DNA of 6,696 nt, from NCBI GenBank assembly GCA_945787595.1, contig CALZJV010000393.1, forward strand, positions 1 to 6,696. Direction: 5' to 3'. The DNA comes from an uncultured Desulfobacterales bacterium. Lineage in GTDB: Bacteria > Desulfobacterota > Desulfobacteria > Desulfobacterales > JAFDCJ01. Shown here in pieces: positions 1 through 6,624 of the stretch; the first letter of the stretch is position 1; every line of letters begins with the position of its first letter. The position numbers and the translations under genes were made by a program. The notes beneath the pieces are model-generated. The model did not search any database. It saw nothing but the letters and a program-made list of their open reading frames with translations, and had not been told where the DNA came from.

Positions 1-297
1 GGAATGCGGAATGCGGCCTCCGGCCCGGAGGGGCCAATACCCCGGAGGGAAGGCGGAATTAATGAATGTGGAAATGGTTATGATGGTGGACGAGAAAGCG
101 GATTTGCGGAGTTGACAAGGGTTGAGGCACCATCTCTGCCCCTTTCCGACAGGCATGGCGGATTTAACGAAGTTGAATTATGTTTCAGTGACGAGCAGGT
201 TAAAGCAGAAACCCACCGCTGCCTGCAGTGTGACCTTGAGATTTGTCTGACAATGAAAAAACGCGCCGCCAAGCCGGTGGAGAATGATGGTACATAA
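1..297 (+). CDS. C-terminal tail of an FAD/Fe-S oxidoreductase (glutamate synthase beta-like), 5' end outside the window
   Basis: The frame is open from the window edge to the TAA at 295-297, so this is the 3' end of a longer gene and the ATG at position 4 is probably not its start. The useful part is residues 33-83: GFAELTRVEAPSLPLSDRH, then FNEVELCFSDEQVKAE, then RCLQCDLEIC. From family knowledge, this pattern closes NADPH-dependent glutamate synthase beta-like oxidoreductases and related FAD-dependent subunits of formate dehydrogenase, Hdr and Nfn-type complexes in anaerobes. The CxxCxxxxC cysteines (RCLQCDLEIC) are of the iron-sulfur ligand type. The first 30 or so residues are rich in Gly, Pro and Arg, look low-complexity and do not resemble the family, so the 5' side may be decayed or frame-shifted. 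It is transcribed towards the two large leftward genes and is unlikely to be functionally linked to them. Family assignment is fairly sure; the exact complex is not. Confidence 0.6.
   Translation, partial: GMRNAASGPEGPIPRREGGINECGNGYDGGRESGFAELTRVEAPSLPLSDRHGGFNEVELCFSDEQVKAETHRCLQCDLEICLTMKKRAAKPVENDGT
17..31. repeat. Short GC-rich inverted repeat
   Basis: CCTCCG-GCC-CGGAGG forms a 6-bp perfect stem with a 3-nt loop. It follows a tandem GGAATGC repeat (1-14), and CCCGGAGGG recurs about 18 bp later. The cluster lies in the part of the oxidoreductase tail that does not look like its family, which suggests local sequence decay or slippage. Confidence 0.4.
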
Positions 298-786
298 TTG
301 AGGGCTCGGGTTGGTGAGTTTCTCAAAGCCGATCCGCTGCATGGATAATCACCACCGAAACCGAATGAACTCGACCCTAAGTCATCGTAATGAATGAACA
401 GTAACCAAAATGAAAACGGAAGATTATACGCAATGCCGGGATTGGATGTCGAATAAAAGCCGCAGAGCCAGGCTGTTCATCCATAACGATCCCTAATGGT
501 CTCAGACAGCATCCGATTTCGGTGGCGATCATCCACTCCGCTATAAATATAGGCTTATGCTGAAAACTCCCCGACCCGTCGCACAATTAGAGGGAAGCTA
601 ATGCATTAGTCCGGCAATAAATGAATCGAAAAAAGATATTTTCTCCAATTCAAGACCCGTCCAGATCATGACAGCAATCCAACCCAAAAATATGGTGAGT
701 AATATTATTTTTTGCAAAGTGGTAATTTAGTATGAGCAAAAAGTATGCTAAAACTTGACAATCCTAGTATAGTAGACACTGTTAGA
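298..786. other. Non-coding stretch of about 490 bp, no supportable gene
   Basis: This gap separates the end of the oxidoreductase tail from the last codon of the leftward frame at 787, so the flanking genes converge on it. I see no tRNA, no strong U-tailed terminator hairpin and no convincing ORF. Short open frames exist (377-586 on the minus strand; 668-730 on the plus strand), but neither has a recognisable protein pattern. The right part, about 690-786, is AT-rich and contains TTGACA at 755-760 next to a tandem TAGTA TAGTA (765-774). That resembles a piece of promoter, but no -10 box lies at the right spacing and no gene follows on the plus strand. The stretch could be remnant DNA from an earlier insertion or deletion. 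Confidence 0.5.
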
Positions 787-1176
787 CTAATTCGTTCTAT
801 CAAACATATCGATCGTATAGCGGTCAGCTCGACGTTGAACCAGATCAAGTTTGCGTGTCAGGCGCTGATAGGCGGCGGCGTTTTCCTCCTGGTTTAGCTT
901 TTCCAATCGCTGATTATAAAGTTTTGCAAGGGTCCGGGAAACCGGGGAATCAAAGGGAATGTGATGAATCCATTTTTCCCAACTTTCTTCTATTTCCTCC
1001 CGGCTTTCGCCATAATTATCCAAGTTCAGCAATATTGAATTAGCCACCGCTAATTCAGGAAATCCGAATTTATCCAGATACAGTTTGCCTTTGGAATCAT
1101 AAAAAAAGACTTGATCTTCGGAGAATGTGTCTTTTTTATACCATACTGAAGGACCAACTGGCCCTTTAATAAACTT
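787..1176 (-). CDS. In-frame 129-codon extension of the C39 peptidase gene beyond its TGA
   Basis: Reading on from the TGA at 1177-1179 in the same frame, codons stay open for 129 residues to the TAA at 787. The peptide begins KFIKGPVGPSVWYKK and continues through FFYDSKGKLYLDKFGFPELA, then a helical, charged segment (EEIEESWEKW; TLAKLYNQRLEKLN) to MFDRTN. It reads like real protein: mixed hydrophobic and charged helices with no low complexity. It has no ATG in frame. The first usual start is a GTG at 1045-1047, which would discard about 43 well-formed residues and has no visible ribosome binding site, so an independent gene is unlikely. The better reading is that this is the natural C-terminus of the upstream gene, cut off by a nonsense mutation or read through by recoding. 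Total length with it is 882 aa, against 902 aa for the paralogue. I recognise no named domain here, and beyond the junction I see no clear residue similarity to the paralogue. Confidence 0.6.
   Translation of the reverse strand, partial: KFIKGPVGPSVWYKKDTFSEDQVFFYDSKGKLYLDKFGFPELAVANSILLNLDNYGESREEIEESWEKWIHHIPFDSPVSRTLAKLYNQRLEKLNQEENAAAYQRLTRKLDLVQRRADRYTIDMFDRTN
1149..1166 (-). promoter_or_regulatory. Candidate SECIS-like hairpin just downstream of the in-frame TGA
   Basis: On the coding (minus) strand the sequence AAGGGCC-AGUU-GGUCCUU folds into a 7-bp stem (six Watson-Crick pairs and one G-U) with a tetraloop. It starts 10 nt after the UGA. The loop has G as its second base (position 1158), 18 nt from the UGA. 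The general bacterial SECIS description asks for a short stem, a G among the first two loop bases and a G-to-UGA distance of roughly 16-37 nt, and this hairpin meets it. It lacks the bulged U of the E. coli fdhF element, and hairpins this small arise by chance, so the function is speculative. Confidence 0.25.
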
Positions 1177-3435
1177 TCATGTACATCCCGATACTGCTTC
1201 AGACAATTGCCGGATAGCGGCTTGAGTGTTTCCTAATTTTAAATTCGCCAGGCCGGCATAGAATGAATTGCCACTGTTATTATTCGTAATCAGCTGATCG
1301 ATACCCGGTTCAAATTCGCCTCGCGCAAGATGTATCATTCCCATCTGTGACTGCATTGCAGGGCTAATTTGACCTTTTTCGTCGATGCGGGTCAGCAATT
1401 CTTCAACCATATCAAATTGCTGCAGGCCGACTAAATATTCAATACTATATTTTAAATTCCCATCCGATTCACTCACGCTATCATTATGATATTGGCCGGC
1501 TTGATGTATCGCCTCGTCAAAGTTGTCATCGAAATAGGTGTAAATGGAAGAAGCCACCAATTCGGAATCATAGTTTTGCGAGATCTGTTTTCTCAAGCCA
1601 GGGAAATTGTTGTACAGGATGGTGAGTGGGAAAAAGAATTCTCCATTGTCACCGGCTGCTTTTATCAAGTGCGGCACGGAAATGGAATTTTCGGGTGCAT
1701 CAACGTAATGCAATTGGTAATGAAGGTACTTGTCGCTGAGCCTTTTGAGGCGACCACGGATCTGATCCGGTATCAGTGATTCCTTCTCCGGCGGATAGGC
1801 TAAAACCAGAGTTGTTGACTGTTTTTTCCAGGCTTTAACAAAGTCCTTCTGAATATACTCAACCCAAACATCATACGTGGCGACATCATAGGTCACAAAT
1901 GTTTCCAACGCTTCGTCATATCCCACAATCGCAAACGCATGGGCCGGCACGTAAACCAAAACCGGAAATCCGGCATCAATGCACTGTTTGATATCCTCAA
2001 GGCTGGCCATCGGCAGAAAGTCGTGGCGGAATCCGGCCTGCTCGGCATACCAACTCTGATTGACAATAAAGGTGCCGCTTCCAAGGCCGGTAATCTGCCG
2101 GCCGATACCCCTGGCCGTTGCATCTGAGCCCCAATACCGCATTGCCAATGCCAGAGAGTTGGGCACGCAATAACCGCCCTTATACTCAGTGCGGGTATCT
2201 ACACCCGCCAATACTACCCGTTTTTTTCCTGCAGACCGCTCCAGACTATCCAGAAACCTGTTGGCCTTGGTCACAAGCTCAGTATTGGCGGTATATTTCG
2301 CTACAACTTTACGAAAACCATGGATGGCTTTTTCACGGGCGCCCAAACGGTGTTGGGCAAGGGCGACACGATATTGCAGATATGAAGCAATCCTTGGCTG
2401 AGGTTCTTTCTTAAGGCCTATTTCATAGAACTTCATGGCTTTGTAAGTCATTGCCTCGCGTTCGAGATAACGACCCATGGCGAGGAATATGTTCGCACTG
2501 TAGCCAAAGTAAATGCACAGTGTCAGGCCTGCCGCCAAGTTAATACCTGACAACTGGGCGGCACGGCCGAATTTTATTAAGCCGGCTCTTGGAGTAAACA
2601 TATAAAACAGCCAGAAAACGGACCACCAAAATCCAACCAATGCGTGGCCTAGCAGGGTTGGCGAAATTAATGATTGCCAGCCAAAGCCTGTTGCAGCGCC
2701 GGCCTGAAAACCTGGAATGGCGATAAACAGTTCCAGTGCAAAGGACCACGTGAGGTAAGCCCATAATAAGCCGAATCCGTAAAAGATAATTTGACCGGGC
2801 GAAATCTTGGGCTTTGCTCGACCGATGAAACCGCCGGCAATCGCGCCGGAAAGGATCAGAAACAACACGCCCATAAACACTTTATAGGCTGCAAAGCCGT
2901 CTTCAAAGGTCACCGGCATCAAGGTTGAAAAAATCCTGTCAACGAAGAGAACATAGAGTATCATCCCTACCATACTTAAAAGCAGGCTGACCATTGCACC
3001 ACCAATCATACCGGTAATTATTTGCCGATAACCGCCCTTTTTTCCGGGTGGTATGGGATGATTTTCCTTAAACACGCGATGCGGTTTTCGCAGCAGCAGA
3101 CACAGACCGGTCCCGCACACGATGTGAAAAGCGACCAGTGACAAAGCTGTCCAGTACCATTCAACGCCCCAGAGCACCGCTAATAAAAGAGCCAGAGTCC
3201 CGAAGACTGTTAAAAGAATACCGCATACCCAACCCAGTTTGCGATACCCACAGCGAACCGCAATAGCCCCTGCTAACGGAGCGGATGCCGGAAGCCCCGC
3301 CACGATGGTGATCAGAATCAACCACAGTGGGTTCAGCGGCTGATCGATATATGGATCGGATCCCGGCTTGGTATCTGCATTCCATAGCGGCTCTGCGTCC
3401 GTCTCATTCAGCATGATTTGATGGTCATTATACAT
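1177..3435 (-). CDS. Polytopic membrane protein with C39-like cysteine peptidase and TPR domains (752 aa to first stop)
   Basis: Likely a membrane-anchored cysteine peptidase; substrate unknown. Residues about 36-319 hold eight hydrophobic segments (about 36-60, 67-88, 93-115, 139-164, 184-205, 216-240, 260-280, 296-319). Basic residues cluster in loops 1-2, 3-4, 5-6 and 7-8, which puts the N-terminus and everything after residue 320 outside the membrane. Residues about 320-400 are TPR-like. Residues about 404-550 match a C39/C39_2 papain-fold peptidase: GGYCVPNSLALAMRYWG with C423, AHAFAIVGYD with H499, and TYDVATYD with D517. The usual oxyanion-hole Gln six residues before the Cys is not visible; a Glu is there. 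Residues about 625-749 are TPR-like. I chose the ATG at 3433-3435 because it clears the preceding stop by 25 bp, has a GGAG upstream, and aligns this catalytic Cys (423) with the equivalent His (422) of the paralogue; the longest frame (from 3588) would overlap that gene by 128 bp. The frame ends in a TGA but continues open beyond it (see 787-1176). Confidence 0.9.
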   Translation of the reverse strand: MYNDHQIMLNETDAEPLWNADTKPGSDPYIDQPLNPLWLILITIVAGLPASAPLAGAIAVRCGYRKLGWVCGILLTVFGTLALLLAVLWGVEWYWTALSLVAFHIVCGTGLCLLLRKPHRVFKENHPIPPGKKGGYRQIITGMIGGAMVSLLLSMVGMILYVLFVDRIFSTLMPVTFEDGFAAYKVFMGVLFLILSGAIAGGFIGRAKPKISPGQIIFYGFGLLWAYLTWSFALELFIAIPGFQAGAATGFGWQSLISPTLLGHALVGFWWSVFWLFYMFTPRAGLIKFGRAAQLSGINLAAGLTLCIYFGYSANIFLAMGRYLEREAMTYKAMKFYEIGLKKEPQPRIASYLQYRVALAQHRLGAREKAIHGFRKVVAKYTANTELVTKANRFLDSLERSAGKKRVVLAGVDTRTEYKGGYCVPNSLALAMRYWGSDATARGIGRQITGLGSGTFIVNQSWYAEQAGFRHDFLPMASLEDIKQCIDAGFPVLVYVPAHAFAIVGYDEALETFVTYDVATYDVWVEYIQKDFVKAWKKQSTTLVLAYPPEKESLIPDQIRGRLKRLSDKYLHYQLHYVDAPENSISVPHLIKAAGDNGEFFFPLTILYNNFPGLRKQISQNYDSELVASSIYTYFDDNFDEAIHQAGQYHNDSVSESDGNLKYSIEYLVGLQQFDMVEELLTRIDEKGQISPAMQSQMGMIHLARGEFEPGIDQLITNNNSGNSFYAGLANLKLGNTQAAIRQLSEAVSGCT

Positions 3436-3446
3436 CAAGGTTCGGT

Positions 3447-3450
3447 CTCC
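3447..3450 (-). promoter_or_regulatory. Ribosome binding site of the C39 peptidase gene (GGAG)
   Basis: GGAG sits in the 25-bp gap after the stop of the upstream gene, 11 nt before the ATG at 3435. The spacing is a little long, but it is the only purine-rich match in the gap and supports the short start over the longer overlapping one. Its presence inside the gap fits two-gene co-transcription with separate translation initiation. Confidence 0.5.
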
Positions 3451-3460
3451 AGTGATGGAT

Positions 3461-6169
3461 TTATTTATTTTTCGCCAGGGGGTTGACGGACTCATTTTTG
3501 AGTGTATTTTCGGCATCTGTTCGTGCGGCCCAATCAAGATATAGTTTGGCCTTTTCATCAAAACCCTGTGCCATAAGCAATTTACCATATTTTAGATGAT
3601 AGATTGGTTTGTAGCGTCTCATATCAATAGCAGCTGCATAATATTTTAAGGCTCTAGCCGGATGGCCCTTCCATTCGGCCAGGGCTGCCAGGCAAAACTG
3701 ATAATCCGCATCATATCTGACCTGATTAGGATCAATTTGTGCCAGGGTGTGTTCTGCTTTTTCATAGAGCTTTTGACCAACATACGCCACTGATAAACGG
3801 AGTTTAGCTTTTGCATTTAGCGGGTCGGCAGATACGGCACCCTCCAAGGCATTAATTGTACCTGAGGTGTCGCCGGACCATTCACAGGTATTTGCCAACA
3901 AAATCCAATCCGGAGTGCCCGTAGGATCATAAATTGAGCGTGCCTTTATAAGCTTCAATATGCGGCTTAGTTCCGAAATATCACTGCGGTCCATGAGGTG
4001 AAGATATTTCTGGCTGATCATCCATGGCAGGGTGTTTTGGGCAAAACCCTCTCTAAAGCTGTGCCGGGCATCCTGCAGAAATTTTTCATTTTGCGGTAAA
4101 TTAAAGAAGTTGAAAATTTGACCTAAATCCGGAAACTGGTTTTGTAAATTGAGAGAACTGTGAATTATTTTATCGCGGGATTCCCACCAAATCCTGGCAA
4201 GATGAGCGATATACATTGGCAGAGGATCGGCGATTTTTGCGGCACCAATTTTTGCCCATTCTATCGCCTGTTTCGGATCCCCGTGATCCAGATAGGAAAG
4301 CGCAATAAGCGTGGCTAAATATCCGTTGCTTTGTTCCTTAAGCTCAAGGTAAGGCATTTCAAAGGCGTCACTTACCGCTTGGGTCCTGTCAGCTGGAAAC
4401 ACGATGACCGATAAAGGACCCATATATCCTAATGAAGGGTTTTGCCAGTAGTCGGAGCTGTATTCCATGTAGGATTCATTGGCAATTCGCAGCAATCGTT
4501 TGCGGCCTTCGCCATGGCCCTCTCTTTCAATATCTAAAATTTCTTCAGCTTCCTTGCGCTTTTCATTTCTCAGCCTTTTGGAAAGTTTGGAGAACGAATA
4601 GGCACAAATAGCCGAGCGACCGGGCTCTAAACCGAATATAACATTAAAGGATTTGTAGTGTTGATGAATCACCGGGATCCCGGCACCGATTAGCGCCTGA
4701 ACCCGATCTATATCGGAGCGAAACAGCACCGTTTCATAACCCAGGCTTCGAGCGGCATCGTCAAGTTCAGCCAGGTTCACCAGGGGATTTAACTTGAGTT
4801 TGTCCGGGCTCTTTGACAGGTCTTTGAGTTTTATCACTACTTTGGATTCAGATACTTCTGATCCTTCCCAATATCTCATGACGGACAACAGTGCCATCCA
4901 GTTATGGGTAAGATAACGTTGGTAATCCACCATCGGTATTTGAAGCCGTGGAGTGCGGTTGGGATTGACGGAATTGGGTGTATTCATGGCGGCCTGGGCA
5001 CGCTGTATGATCCAATGCCACCGACCAGAGTTCTGATACCGGTCAATGAGGTTTTGATAGGTTCGTTTGGATTGCTCAAAGCGTTGGTTTTGATAGTGAT
5101 ACTGAGCCGATTTTTCTGCGATGCGTGGCCATTGAAGGTGATTGGGATATCTCTCAAGTAAAATCTCAGCCCATCCATGAGCTGATGCTCGTGTCTCAGC
5201 GTCGGCGGAGTCCATTTCATATGTGATTTGATCTTGAACCGTCAGCCACCAGGAATTGGACGTGAAGACCATCGGAATGCTGCATACAAACAGCAGTGGG
5301 ATTAAAAGGGCACGTTTGCCGAAATCCCGGATGCGGGTCGGAGCCCCGAAAAGCAGCGGGATGATAACCAATGGCAATATATTTACTCCTTCTAATTCAG
5401 ACAAAAATTTTTGCAGCCCCGAACACCATGGTGGAATGATCGCCCAGTTTGAGTGATCCAGGAGAAGAAATTCTTTGACGGCACCTTTGTGAAGTATGAG
5501 CACCAGAAGAGACCAGAGCAGATACCAGCAGAAAATAGTCAGGATGAAGCCGCCCAGAAAAGTTAGGACATGATTCACCCGGAACCGCCTGCCTTCACCT
5601 GCCCACCACAAGCCAATGAACAGACCGGCCATTAGACCAAAATGTGAATAGGTAAAAAAATCCCAGAGGACCGTTTGCCGGTCCAATGAATCCAGGGTTT
5701 CCTGCATGGGAATTCTATTTTCAAAGGCGGGTATGATCGAAAAAATAGTACCAACGCAGAATCCAAGGATCAACCCGATGACTATTGGTCTAATCCATGA
5801 TTGCCAATCCTTAAAATGATATCGCCGACTGGCGCTACCGATGATGAATCTCTGGTATACAATGGCCCCGACAGTCCAGGTTAGATTAAAACCGAAGGTT
5901 AAAATTGACAACCACCACCAAACCATTTTGACCGTCAGCATCAGCCAGCCGCTGCCAATGAGGATTGTAATATTGATAGCAAGCACCCATCCGGCTGTTG
6001 CTTTTCTACCTCTGTTATAAAGCCCCCAGGCTATCATGAGCCATGGGAAGAAACCGCTGACGGCATATCCGATGAAAAGAAAAACATACCACGACCATGG
6101 ACCGGGCATCTTATTCGAATCTGGACTTGCCTGATACAAAGGGGTCTGCACTATTTCATGATGTGTCAT
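3461..6169 (-). CDS. Polytopic membrane protein with degenerate C39-like (pseudopeptidase) and TPR domains, 902 aa
   Basis: First gene of the leftward pair and paralogue of the next one. The start at 6169 has a GGAGG six nt upstream; the longer frame from 6208 has no comparable support. Eight hydrophobic segments (about 28-51, 60-80, 83-105, 126-147, 173-191, 200-227, 263-277, 287-303) are separated by basic odd-numbered loops (NRGRK, RRYHFKDW, GEGRRFR, TRIRDFGKR), which predicts that the C-terminal two thirds are periplasmic. Residues about 317-395 are TPR-like. Residues about 408-597 align with the C39-like domain of the partner (ALLSVMRYWEG; GAGIPVIHQHYKSFNVIFG), but the Cys, His and Asp positions are H422, S507 and S525, so peptidase activity is not expected. 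A charged insertion of roughly 30 residues (KRLRNEKRKEAEEILDIERE region, about 528-582) lies after the lost Asp. Residues about 610-890 are helical, with clear TPR units near 754-888. Likely role: scaffold, substrate binding or regulation of the active partner. This role is inferred from the pairing and is not known. Confidence 0.9.
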   Translation of the reverse strand: MTHHEIVQTPLYQASPDSNKMPGPWSWYVFLFIGYAVSGFFPWLMIAWGLYNRGRKATAGWVLAINITILIGSGWLMLTVKMVWWWLSILTFGFNLTWTVGAIVYQRFIIGSASRRYHFKDWQSWIRPIVIGLILGFCVGTIFSIIPAFENRIPMQETLDSLDRQTVLWDFFTYSHFGLMAGLFIGLWWAGEGRRFRVNHVLTFLGGFILTIFCWYLLWSLLVLILHKGAVKEFLLLDHSNWAIIPPWCSGLQKFLSELEGVNILPLVIIPLLFGAPTRIRDFGKRALLIPLLFVCSIPMVFTSNSWWLTVQDQITYEMDSADAETRASAHGWAEILLERYPNHLQWPRIAEKSAQYHYQNQRFEQSKRTYQNLIDRYQNSGRWHWIIQRAQAAMNTPNSVNPNRTPRLQIPMVDYQRYLTHNWMALLSVMRYWEGSEVSESKVVIKLKDLSKSPDKLKLNPLVNLAELDDAARSLGYETVLFRSDIDRVQALIGAGIPVIHQHYKSFNVIFGLEPGRSAICAYSFSKLSKRLRNEKRKEAEEILDIEREGHGEGRKRLLRIANESYMEYSSDYWQNPSLGYMGPLSVIVFPADRTQAVSDAFEMPYLELKEQSNGYLATLIALSYLDHGDPKQAIEWAKIGAAKIADPLPMYIAHLARIWWESRDKIIHSSLNLQNQFPDLGQIFNFFNLPQNEKFLQDARHSFREGFAQNTLPWMISQKYLHLMDRSDISELSRILKLIKARSIYDPTGTPDWILLANTCEWSGDTSGTINALEGAVSADPLNAKAKLRLSVAYVGQKLYEKAEHTLAQIDPNQVRYDADYQFCLAALAEWKGHPARALKYYAAAIDMRRYKPIYHLKYGKLLMAQGFDEKAKLYLDWAARTDAENTLKNESVNPLAKNK

Positions 6170-6366
6170 GATTTGCCTCCAAGAAGGGGAGAACTTTAAG
6201 AAAAACACCCATTATTTTATTTTTACTCGAGTTGGAGACTTTCGTATTTTTAATGGTTTTCAAGCATGATTCAGGTATTAACCGACCAATATATTACTTA
6301 TCGCCCAACAGGCTAAGAACTGAAGTATTTGGTCCATAATAGTTTACTTTTTGGGATAAATTTAAT
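6170..6366 (-). other. Upstream region of the two-gene unit
   Basis: This AT-rich 197-bp gap lies between the DUF4143 remnant and the first gene of the pair, so any promoter of the pair should be here. I looked for -35/-10 boxes and for a -24/-12 (sigma-54) pattern on the minus strand. Near matches exist, such as TTGAAA and TAAAAT, but not at workable spacing, so I name no promoter. No terminator hairpin for the remnant is visible. Confidence 0.4.
6176..6180 (-). promoter_or_regulatory. Ribosome binding site of the pseudopeptidase gene (GGAGG)
   Basis: A consensus GGAGG lies six nt before the ATG at 6169. It fixes the start 13 codons inside the longest open frame, and the resulting N-terminus (MTHHEIV...) matches the partner's short acidic leader before its first membrane segment. 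Confidence 0.85.
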
Positions 6367-6624
6367 TTAACCGATGAGGGTCATCAGACGGGTGAGATCT
6401 GCCATGGGAATGACGGAAATTCTGTCGTCAAGATCGTAGGCCTGATCGCCGGGATAAACCACCCCCAGGTGGGACAGTTGCAGATCTTCCTGGGCGATCA
6501 GCATCGAACAGCGCCGATCGGGGGCATCTGCATATTTTAACTCGAAACCAAATCGTTGAGGATTTTCAAGGGGTTTACTCTTTTGGAATCGGCCAGTCCC
6601 CTGGTTTGAGAAGAACCCTCGCAA
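6367..6624 (-). pseudogene. C-terminal remnant of a DUF4143-type AAA ATPase
   Basis: The last ~60 residues read FGFELKYADAP, then SMLIAQEDLQLSHLGVVYPG, then YDLDDRISVIPMADL, and end at TAA. From family knowledge, this is how AAA ATPases with a C-terminal DUF4143 (restriction-endonuclease-like fold) domain end: an E-x-K strand (here FELKY), a helix with SM..A..DL, and a VVYPG strand-turn. Those proteins are usually about 400 aa; here at most 85 codons are open, starting from a TTG, and a TGA lies in frame at 6652-6654. The segment before FGFELK does not look like the family and lacks the upstream E-x-D strand. I therefore call it a 5'-truncated, probably non-functional fragment. It precedes the pseudopeptidase gene by about 200 bp in the same direction; a functional link is not indicated. 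Confidence 0.6.

Noticed and set aside
377..586. 69-codon open frame on the minus strand in the left gap
   Set aside because: No recognisable protein pattern and nothing that ties it to either neighbour; most likely chance.
668..730. 20-residue plus-strand ORF, considered as a possible small peptide substrate of the C39-like peptidase
   Set aside because: No double-glycine leader motif, no clear ribosome binding site and AT-rich sequence; it cannot be told from chance.
755..783. TTGACA promoter-like box on the plus strand
   Set aside because: The nearby TATAGT begins only 7 nt after it, nothing suitable lies at 16-18 nt, and no plus-strand gene follows.
3436..3588. Longer N-terminus for the peptidase (start at 3588)
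   Set aside because: It would overlap the upstream gene by 128 bp, and the extra residues do not match the paralogue's N-terminus; the ATG at 3435 has an RBS in the gap and gives matching domain positions.
4904..5161. 85-codon plus-strand frame inside the pseudopeptidase gene
   Set aside because: It lies fully antisense to a well-supported coding region and shows no family pattern.
6170..6366. Operator or promoter of the gene pair (short inverted arms in GGTTAATACC, TTGAAA, TAAAAT)
   Set aside because: Arms of only 3 bp and wrong box spacing; not better than expected in AT-rich DNA.
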